Source: Rubrimonas sp036735545 (GTDB lineage: Bacteria > Pseudomonadota > Alphaproteobacteria > Rhodobacterales > Rhodobacteraceae). From it: a stretch of DNA of 5,094 bases. Of this stretch, positions 1 to 5,094 are shown piece after piece (the stretch's first letter is position 1; each line of letters opens with the position of its first letter). Both the position numbers and the translations under genes were made by a program. Where the stretch lies: positions 1 to 5,094 of the forward strand of contig DAINOD010000143.1 of assembly GCA_036735545.1 (NCBI GenBank), read 5' to 3'. Below the pieces are notes generated by a model. It saw nothing but the letters and a program-made list of their open reading frames with translations, searched no databases and had not been told where the DNA came from.

Positions 1-781
1 ACTTGCGCCAGCGGTCGTCGATCTCCTTTTCCTTGACCAGCGTGTTCATGATCAGGGTGAACAGGGGCAGCTTGTCCTTGAACACCGCCGCCAGGGCGTG
101 GGCCGCGGTTTCGCGCCGGGCGCGGTTGGCGTCGGACAGCCGGTTCAGCGTCTGCTCCAGAGTCAGCGTCTCGCCGGCGACCTCGAAGCGCAGCGCCGCG
201 GTGGTCTCGTCGTAGAGCCGCATCCAGGCGCTGACGCCGACCACCGAGCGGTCGTGCTCGAACTTCTCCAGTTCGTCGGACAGTTGGTGGGGCCGGAAGG
301 CGCGCACCCGCTCGACCCACGGCGACCAGTGGGCCAACGCCGGGTCGCGCAGCTTCTCGGCCAGCGCGTCGTCGTCGATGCGGTTCAGCTCGAGCGTGAA
401 GAAGACCAGCGGGGTCGAGAGGTCGGTCACCTCGCTCTGCATGTCGCCCATGAACTTGGCGCGGGCGGGGTCGGCGGTGTTCTGGTTGTAGCGCAGACCG
501 GCGAAGGACATGACCCGGCCCAGCTTGAGCTGGATGCGCTCGAAGGCCGCGACGGCCTCGGCCAGCGCCGCGCCGGAGAGACCTGCCAGCTTTCCCTCGT
601 ATGCGCCGGCGAAGCGGACGGCCTCGGCGCGGGCCCAGTCGAGGTCCGCGCGCAGGGCGGGGTCGTCGGGGGCGCCGTAGAGGTCGTCCAGCGACCAGGC
701 CGGCAGCGGCCCCAGATCGGCGGCCTCGGCGCCCGATTCCGCCCGGTCGAAGGGCTGGGTTTCGTTCGGCGCGCGGCGCAT
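1..781 (-). CDS. pepF: Oligoendopeptidase F (M3 family metallopeptidase), N-terminal part
   Basis: Cytoplasmic zinc metallopeptidase of the M3 family that cleaves short peptides. Only the first 260 codons are present; the gene runs off the left edge. Family proteins are about 600 residues, and the zinc-binding HExxH motif lies in the missing C-terminal half. Visible here are the family's N-terminal helical region (LPAWSLDDLY near 26-35, KLGRVMSFAGLRYNQNTAD around 86-104) and the M3 N-terminal domain (about 120-235), with LSDELEKFEHDRSVVGVSAW at 167-186, TLEQTLNRLSDANRARRE near 206-224, and IMNTLVKEKEIDDRWRK at 244-260. I chose the ATG at 781 because ACAGGAG lies 5 nt upstream. An in-frame ATG at 796 has no such site. 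The start is 25 nt after the upstream small secreted-protein gene, so the two are probably cotranscribed. No frameshift is seen. Family assignment is firm; substrate is unknown. Confidence 0.94.
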   Translation of the reverse strand, partial: MRRAPNETQPFDRAESGAEAADLGPLPAWSLDDLYGAPDDPALRADLDWARAEAVRFAGAYEGKLAGLSGAALAEAVAAFERIQLKLGRVMSFAGLRYNQNTADPARAKFMGDMQSEVTDLSTPLVFFTLELNRIDDDALAEKLRDPALAHWSPWVERVRAFRPHQLSDELEKFEHDRSVVGVSAWMRLYDETTAALRFEVAGETLTLEQTLNRLSDANRARRETAAHALAAVFKDKLPLFTLIMNTLVKEKEIDDRWRK

Positions 782-806
782 GGCGGCTCCTGTCATGGAC
801 TTTGGG

Positions 807-1082
807 TCAGAGATCGATCGCGGGCGGCTCTGGCGACGGGCTCGGCGCGGGACGGCGCCGCAGCGTTATGTCGCCGTCCGGCCCGATTTCGGGCGGGAAG
901 TAGGCTTGCGGTTCGTCGAGATAGCGGGCCAGCGCGTCGGCCCAGGGCTCCACCGTCGCCCGAAGCCCGGCCAGCGCCTCCAGCGCCGCGCGCGCCGCCT
1001 CGTCCAGCCGCGCGGCCGGGTCCGCCGCGGCGAGCGAAGGAGCGGCGATCAGGCAGAGCGCGAGGGTGGCGCGAGACGACAT
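807..1082 (-). CDS. Short secreted protein of unknown function
   Basis: A 91-residue protein with a clear Sec signal peptide: a basic start (MSSR), a hydrophobic stretch (residues 6-18) and an AAA cleavage region before Asp21. The mature part is about 70 residues. It has an Ala/Leu/Glu-rich helical segment (21-57), then a PEIGPDGDITLRRRP motif (64-78) and a proline-rich tail ending in IDL. The motif resembles, from memory, a family of short periplasmic proteins common in Rhodobacterales that end in a P-N/D-G-D-I-x-x-R-R-K/R pattern. Some of these carry the misleading database name 'AAA+ family ATPase', although no ATPase motif fits here. It is probably periplasmic, with unknown function. It lies 25 nt upstream of pepF on the same strand. 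It is cut off from the OmpA-family gene by a terminator, so it likely has its own promoter; TTGACC at 1117-1112 is a possible -35 without a good -10. The Shine-Dalgarno site is poor, so the start is moderately sure. Confidence 0.75.
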   Translation of the reverse strand: MSSRATLALCLIAAPSLAAADPAARLDEAARAALEALAGLRATVEPWADALARYLDEPQAYFPPEIGPDGDITLRRRPAPSPSPEPPAIDL

Positions 1083-1126
1083 GTTTCAGACATGGCCGCG
1101 CCCGCGGCGGCGGTCAATCCCGCCCC

Positions 1127-1162
1127 AAAAGGAAAGGCCGCAGGCTTCTCAGCCTGCGGCCT
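1127..1162 (-). terminator. Rho-independent terminator after the OmpA-family gene
   Basis: A perfect 12-bp inverted repeat (1135-1146 with 1151-1162, core GGCCGCAGGC/GCCTGCGGCC) has a 4-nt loop. Read on the minus strand it is followed by the T-rich tail TTTCCTTTT (1135-1127). It lies 45 nt after the stop codon of the OmpA-family gene. The plus-strand side has no T tract, so it works only for leftward transcription. Confidence 0.88.
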
Positions 1163-1206
1163 CTCGGCGATGATCGTCGGACGCGCCGCGGGGGCGCGCG
1201 CCGGGC

Positions 1207-2034
1207 TTACTCGACGACGGTGATCTCGACGCGCCGGTTCAGCGGCTCGCGGACGTTCGGGCCGGTGTTGACCGCGGGCTCGGTCCACGAACGGCCTGCC
1301 GTGGTGATGCGCGAGCGGTCGACGCCGAGCTGGGTCATCCGGTTGGCGACCGCCGCGGCGCGGCGCTCGGACAGGCCCTGGTTGTAGGCGAGCGAGCCGA
1401 CGGTGTCGGTGTGGCCGACGACCGAGATCGCCGAGGTCGCGCCGCCGATGGCCGCCACGACGTCGCTGATCACGGCCTGCGCCTGCGCGGTCAGATCGGC
1501 GCGGTTGAAGCCGAAGAACACCGTCATGCCGTCGGGCATGCCCATGCCGGTGCAGGCCGCGAAGGCGCTGTCGAAGCTGGCGCGGGCGCGGGCCGGGTTG
1601 GTGCCGGGGGCCTGGTAGGTCTGCTCGACGAGGAAGTCGTACTGAGCGGCCATTTCGGCGCACTGCTCGGGGCGCTCGCCCGCGTGCTGGGCGATGCCGG
1701 CGATGACCTGGCCGCGCAGGGCGGTCAGATCGCCGTTCACGCCGAACTCGGACGGCTGGAACAGCTCCGGCGGGTTGCCGGCCGCGGCCATGCGCGAACG
1801 GCCCATGTAGACCGTCGTGTCGAGCCAGTTCACGTCGGTGCGGGCGTTGTAGGCCGCGACCTTCTGATAGCTGCGCGCGAGGGCGGCGTTGTAGCCGGCG
1901 CCGGGGATGTCCTCGGCCAGGAAGCTCGCGGCCGTGAACGTGCCGGCAAGCGAGTTGTTCGGAAGGTTCTTAGTGCAGCCGGCGGCGACGGCGGCGACCG
2001 CCATGACCACGGCAGCGCGGGAAATGGTGTTCAT
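1207..2034 (-). CDS. OmpA-family peptidoglycan-binding lipoprotein
   Basis: A 275-residue envelope protein that probably ties the outer membrane to peptidoglycan. The N-terminus is a lipoprotein signal (hydrophobic residues 7-18, AAGC with Cys20 as the likely lipidated residue; the lipobox has Ala rather than Leu at -3). Thr21 at +2 favours the outer membrane. Residues about 25-165 form a region I do not recognise, with two cysteines (125 and 161) that could pair. Residues 170-275 are an OmpA C-terminal domain: TVFFGFNRADL (171-181), GHTDTVGS (207-214), YNQGLSERRA (217-226) and LNRRVEI (265-271). Asp210 and Arg225 match the pair that binds diaminopimelate in characterised OmpA domains. I chose the ATG at 2034 rather than an in-frame upstream start at 2073 because GGAG sits 6 nt before it and the signal peptide then begins properly. 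A strong terminator follows, so it is probably monocistronic. It is divergent from the sigma-54 activator. Confidence 0.96.
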   Translation of the reverse strand: MNTISRAAVVMAVAAVAAGCTKNLPNNSLAGTFTAASFLAEDIPGAGYNAALARSYQKVAAYNARTDVNWLDTTVYMGRSRMAAAGNPPELFQPSEFGVNGDLTALRGQVIAGIAQHAGERPEQCAEMAAQYDFLVEQTYQAPGTNPARARASFDSAFAACTGMGMPDGMTVFFGFNRADLTAQAQAVISDVVAAIGGATSAISVVGHTDTVGSLAYNQGLSERRAAAVANRMTQLGVDRSRITTAGRSWTEPAVNTGPNVREPLNRRVEITVVE

Positions 2035-2055
2035 CCCTCTCTCCAGTTCGGTTTG

Positions 2056-2112
2056 GGGGATCGATGCTGTCACGATCCCCTCTTGTCACGCCCTCGTCGG
2101 CCCGAAGGCCGA
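2056..2112 (-). other. Two hairpins in the probable leader of the OmpA-family mRNA
   Basis: On the minus strand, TCGGCC-TTCG-GGCCGA (2112-2097) is a 6-bp stem with a C(UUCG)G tetraloop, an unusually stable RNA loop. A second inverted repeat, GGGGATCG/CGATCCCC (2056-2063 with 2073-2080, 9-nt loop), follows 22 nt before the start codon. TGTCACG also occurs twice here on the plus strand (2068-2074 and 2084-2090). The repeats are directly visible. That they are transcribed and stabilise or regulate the mRNA is inference. Confidence 0.4.
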
Positions 2113-2122
2113 ACCCGAGGCG

Positions 2123-2150
2123 ATCTTGCACGAAAGCGTTTCGGCCACAA
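2123..2150 (-). promoter_or_regulatory. Possible promoter of the OmpA-family gene, with a palindrome in its spacer
   Basis: On the minus strand, TTGTGG (2150-2145) and CAAGAT (2128-2123) are separated by 16 nt. Each matches the sigma-70 consensus at only three of six positions. The spacer contains the perfect 13-bp palindrome CGAAAGCGTTTCG (2131-2143), which is what an operator could look like. Transcription from here would include both downstream hairpins in the leader. The palindrome is certain; the promoter is weak. Confidence 0.25.
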
Positions 2151-2157
2151 TCGAGCG

Positions 2158-2187
2158 TTGGCGGCCGATGCGCCGACGCGCCATACT
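2158..2187 (+). promoter_or_regulatory. Possible sigma-70 type promoter for the sigma-54 activator
   Basis: TTGGCG (2158-2163) and CATACT (2182-2187) have an 18-nt spacer, each four of six matches to consensus. This would give a leader of about 110 nt before the ATG at 2306. It is back to back with the candidate leftward promoter. In DNA this GC-rich, such a match is only suggestive. Confidence 0.25.
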
Positions 2188-2305
2188 GTGGCCGCCGCGT
2201 CGCAGTAAAGCAACGTTGGCCCCGCCATGAGATGCGCGGCTTTGTTAAGATTTTTCGGTGTTTCCTGCGGCCCGGAGTTTCGGCCCAGACTTTGCGGGAG
2301 CGATC

Positions 2306-3286
2306 ATGCGCCTCGAGGCGACCCGCCCGGACATCGCCGCCGCGCCGCGGCTGATCGCGGAGAGCCCGGCGACGCGCGCCGCCGCGGCCTTGGCTCTGCG
2401 TGCGGCGCGGACGGACATCGCCGTGCTCTTCGAGGGCGAAAGCGGCGTCGGCAAGGAGGTGTTCGCGCGCGCCGTCCACGCGGCCTCGGCGCGCGCCGGC
2501 GGCGCCTTCGTCGCCGTCAACTGCGGCGCGCTGCCCGAGGCGCTGGTCGAATCGATCCTGTTCGGCCACGAGCGCGGGGCCTTCACCGGCGCCGCGGAAC
2601 GACGCGAAGGCAAGTTCGCCGAGGCCCATGGCGGGGTGCTGTTCCTCGACGAGATCGGCGAATTGCCGCCCGCCGCCCAGGTTAAGCTGTTGCGCGCGCT
2701 GCAGACCCGCGAGATTGACCCGCTCGGCGCCGCGCGCTCCCGCGCCGTGGACATCCGCCTGCTCAGCGCCACCAACCGCGATCTCCGCCGCGAGGTGGCG
2801 GCGGGGCGGTTCCGCGAGGACCTGTTCTACCGCATCGCAGCGTTTCCCGTGCGCATTCCGCCGCTGCGCGAGCGGCCCGAGGACGTGGAGCCGCTCGCGC
2901 GCGCCACGCTCGACCGGCTTGCGGCGTCGGAAGGCCGCGCGGCGGTCGCGCTGGGCGCCGACGCGCTGGCCGCGCTCGCCGCGCGCCCCTGGCCGGGCAA
3001 TGTGCGAGAATTGGAGAACGTCCTGCACCGTGCGCTGGTGCTGTGCGAGGGCGCGACGCTGACCTCGGCGCATGTAGGGGAGGGCGCGCTCGATGGCCTC
3101 CCGCGGGAGCCCGACGAGCCGATCGCGCGGGAGCGGACGCTGGCGGAGGTGGAGGCCGAGCATATCCGCGCGGTCTTCGAGCGCTGCGGCGGGGCTGTGG
3201 CCGAGACCGCGCGTCGTCTCGGCATCGGCCGCTCCACGCTCTATCGCAAACTCGAAGCGCTCGGCGTCACCACCGATTCGCGGTAG
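2306..3286 (+). CDS. Sigma-54-dependent transcriptional activator without a sensory domain (PspF-like architecture)
   Basis: A 326-residue bacterial enhancer-binding protein. It would use ATP hydrolysis to remodel RNA polymerase holding sigma-54 (RpoN) at -24/-12 promoters. The AAA+ domain begins almost at the N-terminus. Walker A is GESGVGKE (44-51). The sigma-54 contact loop GAFTGA is intact (91-96). Walker B is VLFLDEIGEL (111-120), sensor I SATNRDL (154-160), the arginine-finger region FREDLFYR (169-176) and sensor II PWPGNVRELENVL (228-240). The C-terminus (about 284-319) is a Fis-type helix-turn-helix with AETARRLGIGRSTLYRKLEAL. There is no receiver, GAF or PAS domain, and the length is close to PspF, so control probably comes from a partner protein or from expression level. 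I chose ATG 2306 because GGGAG lies 5 nt upstream; an in-frame GTG at 2258 lacks a ribosome site. It is divergent from the OmpA-family gene. Its targets cannot be told from the sequence. Confidence 0.95.
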   Translation: MRLEATRPDIAAAPRLIAESPATRAAAALALRAARTDIAVLFEGESGVGKEVFARAVHAASARAGGAFVAVNCGALPEALVESILFGHERGAFTGAAERREGKFAEAHGGVLFLDEIGELPPAAQVKLLRALQTREIDPLGAARSRAVDIRLLSATNRDLRREVAAGRFREDLFYRIAAFPVRIPPLRERPEDVEPLARATLDRLAASEGRAAVALGADALAALAARPWPGNVRELENVLHRALVLCEGATLTSAHVGEGALDGLPREPDEPIARERTLAEVEAEHIRAVFERCGGAVAETARRLGIGRSTLYRKLEALGVTTDSR

Positions 3287-3900
3287 TTTCTCGCACGCGC
3301 GCCTGGCGGCGGGCGCCGAGTCTCGGACCGGCTTTTCGCTGCTCTTGAGGACTGGTCGCCAGAGCGAGGTAACCGGCGCCGCCCGATCCAGAGGTGGCGC
3401 CGCATTGTCCATCGCACACAATCCTCCCGAGAAAGAATAAGGTATCGGCGACGTGCCGTGTGGACGTCCGAGTATGGGCGTGCCGGCGTCTCCGAACCGC
3501 CGCCGCCGGACCCGTCCGGCGCTCCATGCGGGCTCAAGACGCGCGCAGGCGGACGCCGCCCCAAAGCGACCTGGGGACAGGACAACGCGAAAGGGAGTAG
3601 GCGCGCGCACAACGCCCAAGCACTGTCGCCGGCGCCGCGCCACGGCCGTCCGCCGGGGATGCGCCGCCGCCGTTCGCGCTGGCCGTGGCGGGGTTGGCGG
3701 CGACGCTCGGCGACAACGCCGCGCCCGCGGCCGGTTTCGCCACCCTGCCGGGCGAGGCGGTGTTCGGCCCGTCCGGTCGGGCTGGCCGGGCGGTCGGCGC
3801 CGGGCGCGACGCGGCGTCCCGATAGCCTCGACCATGCCGCGCGCCGCGCCGGGACCGTCGCGCCCGCGAGCGACGCGCGCCGAAGGGCGGGCTCGCGCCG
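3287..3900. other. 614-nt stretch with no convincing gene
   Basis: All frames are largely open because of the high GC content, but most translate to Arg/Pro-rich sequence typical of false frames. Visible items are: an inverted repeat CGGCGCC/GGCGCCG (3374-3380 with 3396-3402, 15-nt loop, no T tract); an AT-richer island at about 3418-3446; and a stretch on the plus strand (about 3658-3822, ending at TAG 3823-3825) of some 55 codons, about 50 of which end in G or C, with normal-looking residues such as ALAVAGLAATLGDNAAP. That stretch has no good start codon or ribosome site and may be a gene remnant. I see no tRNA, known RNA or mobile-element end. No good terminator for the sigma-54 activator gene was found. 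Confidence 0.6.
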
Positions 3901-4443
3901 ATGGCGCTTTCGATGCAGTCTGGCGGCCCGGAGGACCACGATCGGCGGGGCTGGCTGGACGAGATGGACGCAAACGAGGCGCCGCAGCGCGCGGGGCTGT
4001 CCGAAGCGGAGATCGCGGCGCGCTTCCGCGAGAGCTACCCGCGCTTCCAGTATGCGCTGGTCGATTTCCTCTCCGCGCATCTGGCCGATGTCTCCCGAGT
4101 ATTTCACGGCGACCTCCAGCAGCCGCTGATCCTCGCCGTGCTGGGCCAGCGCCGCCTCCACTGGCGCGCCGAGGCCGAGCGCCCGGGCGGGGCCGATCCC
4201 GGCTGGAGCCCCGCGATGGCGGCGAGCCGGATCGCCGACGTCACCGGCGTCCCGCGCGAGACGGTGCGCCGCAAGCTGAAGCTGCTGGCGGCGCACGGCT
4301 GGATCGAGCAGGGCGCCGACGGCGGATGGATGCTCGTGGTCCGCGACGGCGCCGCTCCGGCGCGTGCGGATCTGGCGGAACTCGACCAGCGCAGCATGGA
4401 TCGGGCCGCGCGCCTTATCGCGGCCCTGCGGTCGCTTCAGTGA
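3901..4443 (+). CDS. Winged helix-turn-helix transcriptional regulator (unassigned family)
   Basis: A predicted 180-residue DNA-binding protein. Residues about 104-146 form a winged helix-turn-helix: ASRIADVTGVPRETVRRKLK (108-127) gives the helix-turn-helix and recognition helix, and LAAHGWIEQGADGGWMLV (129-146) gives the following helix and wing, in the style of MarR/Crp/GntR proteins. The N-terminal part (about 35-90, with SYPRFQYALVDFLSAHL and DLQQPLILAVLGQ) looks helical and may be a dimer or sensor domain. It shows no cyclic-nucleotide-binding or cysteine-cluster motif. The start is uncertain: ATGs at 3901, 3913 and 3964 are in frame and none has a good Shine-Dalgarno site. An in-frame TAG at 3823 limits extension. 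The stop overlaps the GTG start of the patatin-like lipoprotein gene by 4 nt (GTGA), so the two are very likely cotranscribed and translationally coupled. It may regulate that operon, which is inference. I cannot name a specific family. Confidence 0.82.
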   Translation: MALSMQSGGPEDHDRRGWLDEMDANEAPQRAGLSEAEIAARFRESYPRFQYALVDFLSAHLADVSRVFHGDLQQPLILAVLGQRRLHWRAEAERPGGADPGWSPAMAASRIADVTGVPRETVRRKLKLLAAHGWIEQGADGGWMLVVRDGAAPARADLAELDQRSMDRAARLIAALRSLQ

Positions 4444-5094
4444 CGGGTCGGGGCGTCGCGGCCGCCGCGACGGCGGCCGCGCTCCTGATCGCGGGCTGCG
4501 CGCGCGAGGCGACGGTCGGCCCGCCGGCGCCGCCCCAAGCCGTCTACGCCGAGGCCGGCGTGCCGGGTCTGCCCGCGGTGCGGGGCTGGGGCGACGATCT
4601 GTCGTCGGCGCAGATCGACGCCGCGCGCGACGCGGAGCAGGCGGCGCTGCGGGCGCGCTGGATCGCGGCCGGGCGGCCGGCGCGCGGGGTCGCGGTGGAG
4701 ACGCTGGCGCTGTCGGGCGGCGGGCCGGACGGGGCCTTCGCGGCGGGGCTGCTCGCGGGCTGGACCGAGGCGGGCGACCGGCCGGAGTTCGAGCTCGTCA
4801 CCGGCGTCAGCGTCGGCGCGCTCATCGCGCCCTTCGCCTTCCTCGTCGCCGAGCGCGACGCGGAGCTGCGCGGCCTGATCACGGGGATCAGCACCGAGGA
4901 CGTGCTGGACTTCCGCTTCCTCGGCGCGCTGCTCGGCGCTCTGGGCGTCGCCGACCCCGAACCGCTCCGCCGCCGCCTGAGCGCGGTCGTGACCGACGCC
5001 ATGCTGGACGAGATCGCGCGCGAGCATCGCCGGGGCCGGCGTCTGCTGGTGGTGACCACCAACATCGACGCCGCGCGGCCGGTGCTGTGGGACA
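4440..5094 (+). CDS. Patatin-like phospholipase family lipoprotein, N-terminal part
   Basis: A probable lipid acyl hydrolase anchored in the envelope. The first 218 codons are present; the gene runs off the right edge. The N-terminus is a lipoprotein signal: Arg4, an Ala/Leu-rich stretch (6-18) and lipobox LIAGC with Cys20. Ala21 at +2 fits the outer membrane. After a linker of about 65 residues the patatin domain starts at about 87: ETLALSGGGPDGAFAAGLL (87-105) holds the glycine-rich oxyanion-hole motif GGGPDG (93-98), and VTGVSVGALIAPFAFL (120-135) holds the nucleophile elbow GVSVG with Ser124. VTTNIDAARPVLWD (205-218) fits the strand after which the family continues. The catalytic Asp (DGG/DGA motif) would lie beyond the window, so catalytic competence cannot be confirmed. 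The GTG start overlaps the TGA of the upstream regulator (GTGA), suggesting translational coupling, which compensates for a weak ribosome site. Real substrates are unknown. Confidence 0.93.
   Translation, partial: MTGRGVAAAATAAALLIAGCAREATVGPPAPPQAVYAEAGVPGLPAVRGWGDDLSSAQIDAARDAEQAALRARWIAAGRPARGVAVETLALSGGGPDGAFAAGLLAGWTEAGDRPEFELVTGVSVGALIAPFAFLVAERDAELRGLITGISTEDVLDFRFLGALLGALGVADPEPLRRRLSAVVTDAMLDEIAREHRRGRRLLVVTTNIDAARPVLWD

Noticed and set aside
782..796. Upstream ATG at 796 for pepF
   Set aside because: The better Shine-Dalgarno site (AGGAG) lies between the two ATGs and serves the ATG at 781.
98..1387. A 429-codon plus-strand open frame over pepF, the small gene and part of the OmpA-family gene
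   Set aside because: It spans three minus-strand genes and a terminator, and its composition is low-complexity Arg/Gly/Ala.
1411..2208. A 265-codon plus-strand open frame antisense to the OmpA-family gene
   Set aside because: It mirrors a confident lipoprotein gene, lacks a ribosome site and shows no domain.
2258..2305. Upstream GTG start for the sigma-54 activator
   Set aside because: It adds 16 residues not needed by the domain and lacks a Shine-Dalgarno site, whereas ATG 2306 has GGGAG at good spacing.
3374..3402. Inverted repeat CGGCGCC/GGCGCCG as a terminator for the activator gene
   Set aside because: The arms are short and self-complementary, the loop is long, and there is no T tract on either side.
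3395..3409. TGGCGC...TTGTC as a sigma-54 promoter
   Set aside because: The spacing is one base short and the invariant GC of the -12 element is GT.
1970..3973. A 667-codon minus-strand open frame across the sigma-54 activator
   Set aside because: It runs antisense to a gene with every AAA+ motif intact, its translation is Arg/Ala-rich with no recognisable domain, and its length is explained by the scarcity of stop codons in GC-rich antisense frames.

Overview
This is a GC-rich bacterial window. The protein families and very GC-rich codon third positions suggest an alphaproteobacterium, plausibly Rhodobacterales or a close relative. That placement is inference from gene content; there is no rRNA or other marker here. 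The genes are chromosomal housekeeping, envelope and regulatory types. I see no tRNA, rRNA, insertion sequence, CRISPR array or phage gene.

Left part (1-2034, all on the minus strand): transcription runs right to left through an OmpA-family lipoprotein (1207-2034), a strong intrinsic terminator (1127-1162), a short secreted protein of unknown function (807-1082), and the N-terminal 260 residues of oligoendopeptidase F (1-781, cut by the window edge). The secreted protein and pepF are 25 nt apart and probably cotranscribed. The terminator separates them from the OmpA gene.

Middle (2035-3286): a 271-nt divergent intergenic region separates the OmpA-family gene from a plus-strand sigma-54 activator (2306-3286). 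The activator has the AAA+ domain and a Fis-type DNA-binding helix but no sensory domain, as in PspF. The intergenic region holds two hairpins in the probable leader of the OmpA-family mRNA, a 13-bp palindrome and weak promoter-like matches in both directions.

Right part (3287-5094): about 610 nt have no convincing gene, only a coding-like fragment of about 55 codons. Then come a winged-helix regulator (3901-4443) and, overlapping it by 4 nt, a patatin-like phospholipase lipoprotein (4440 to the window end, partial). The overlap argues for one operon.

Overall this is mostly an ordinary chromosomal region. I did not find a clearly new system. The points most worth following are the sensor-less sigma-54 activator, the regulator-lipase operon and the degenerate-looking gap before it.
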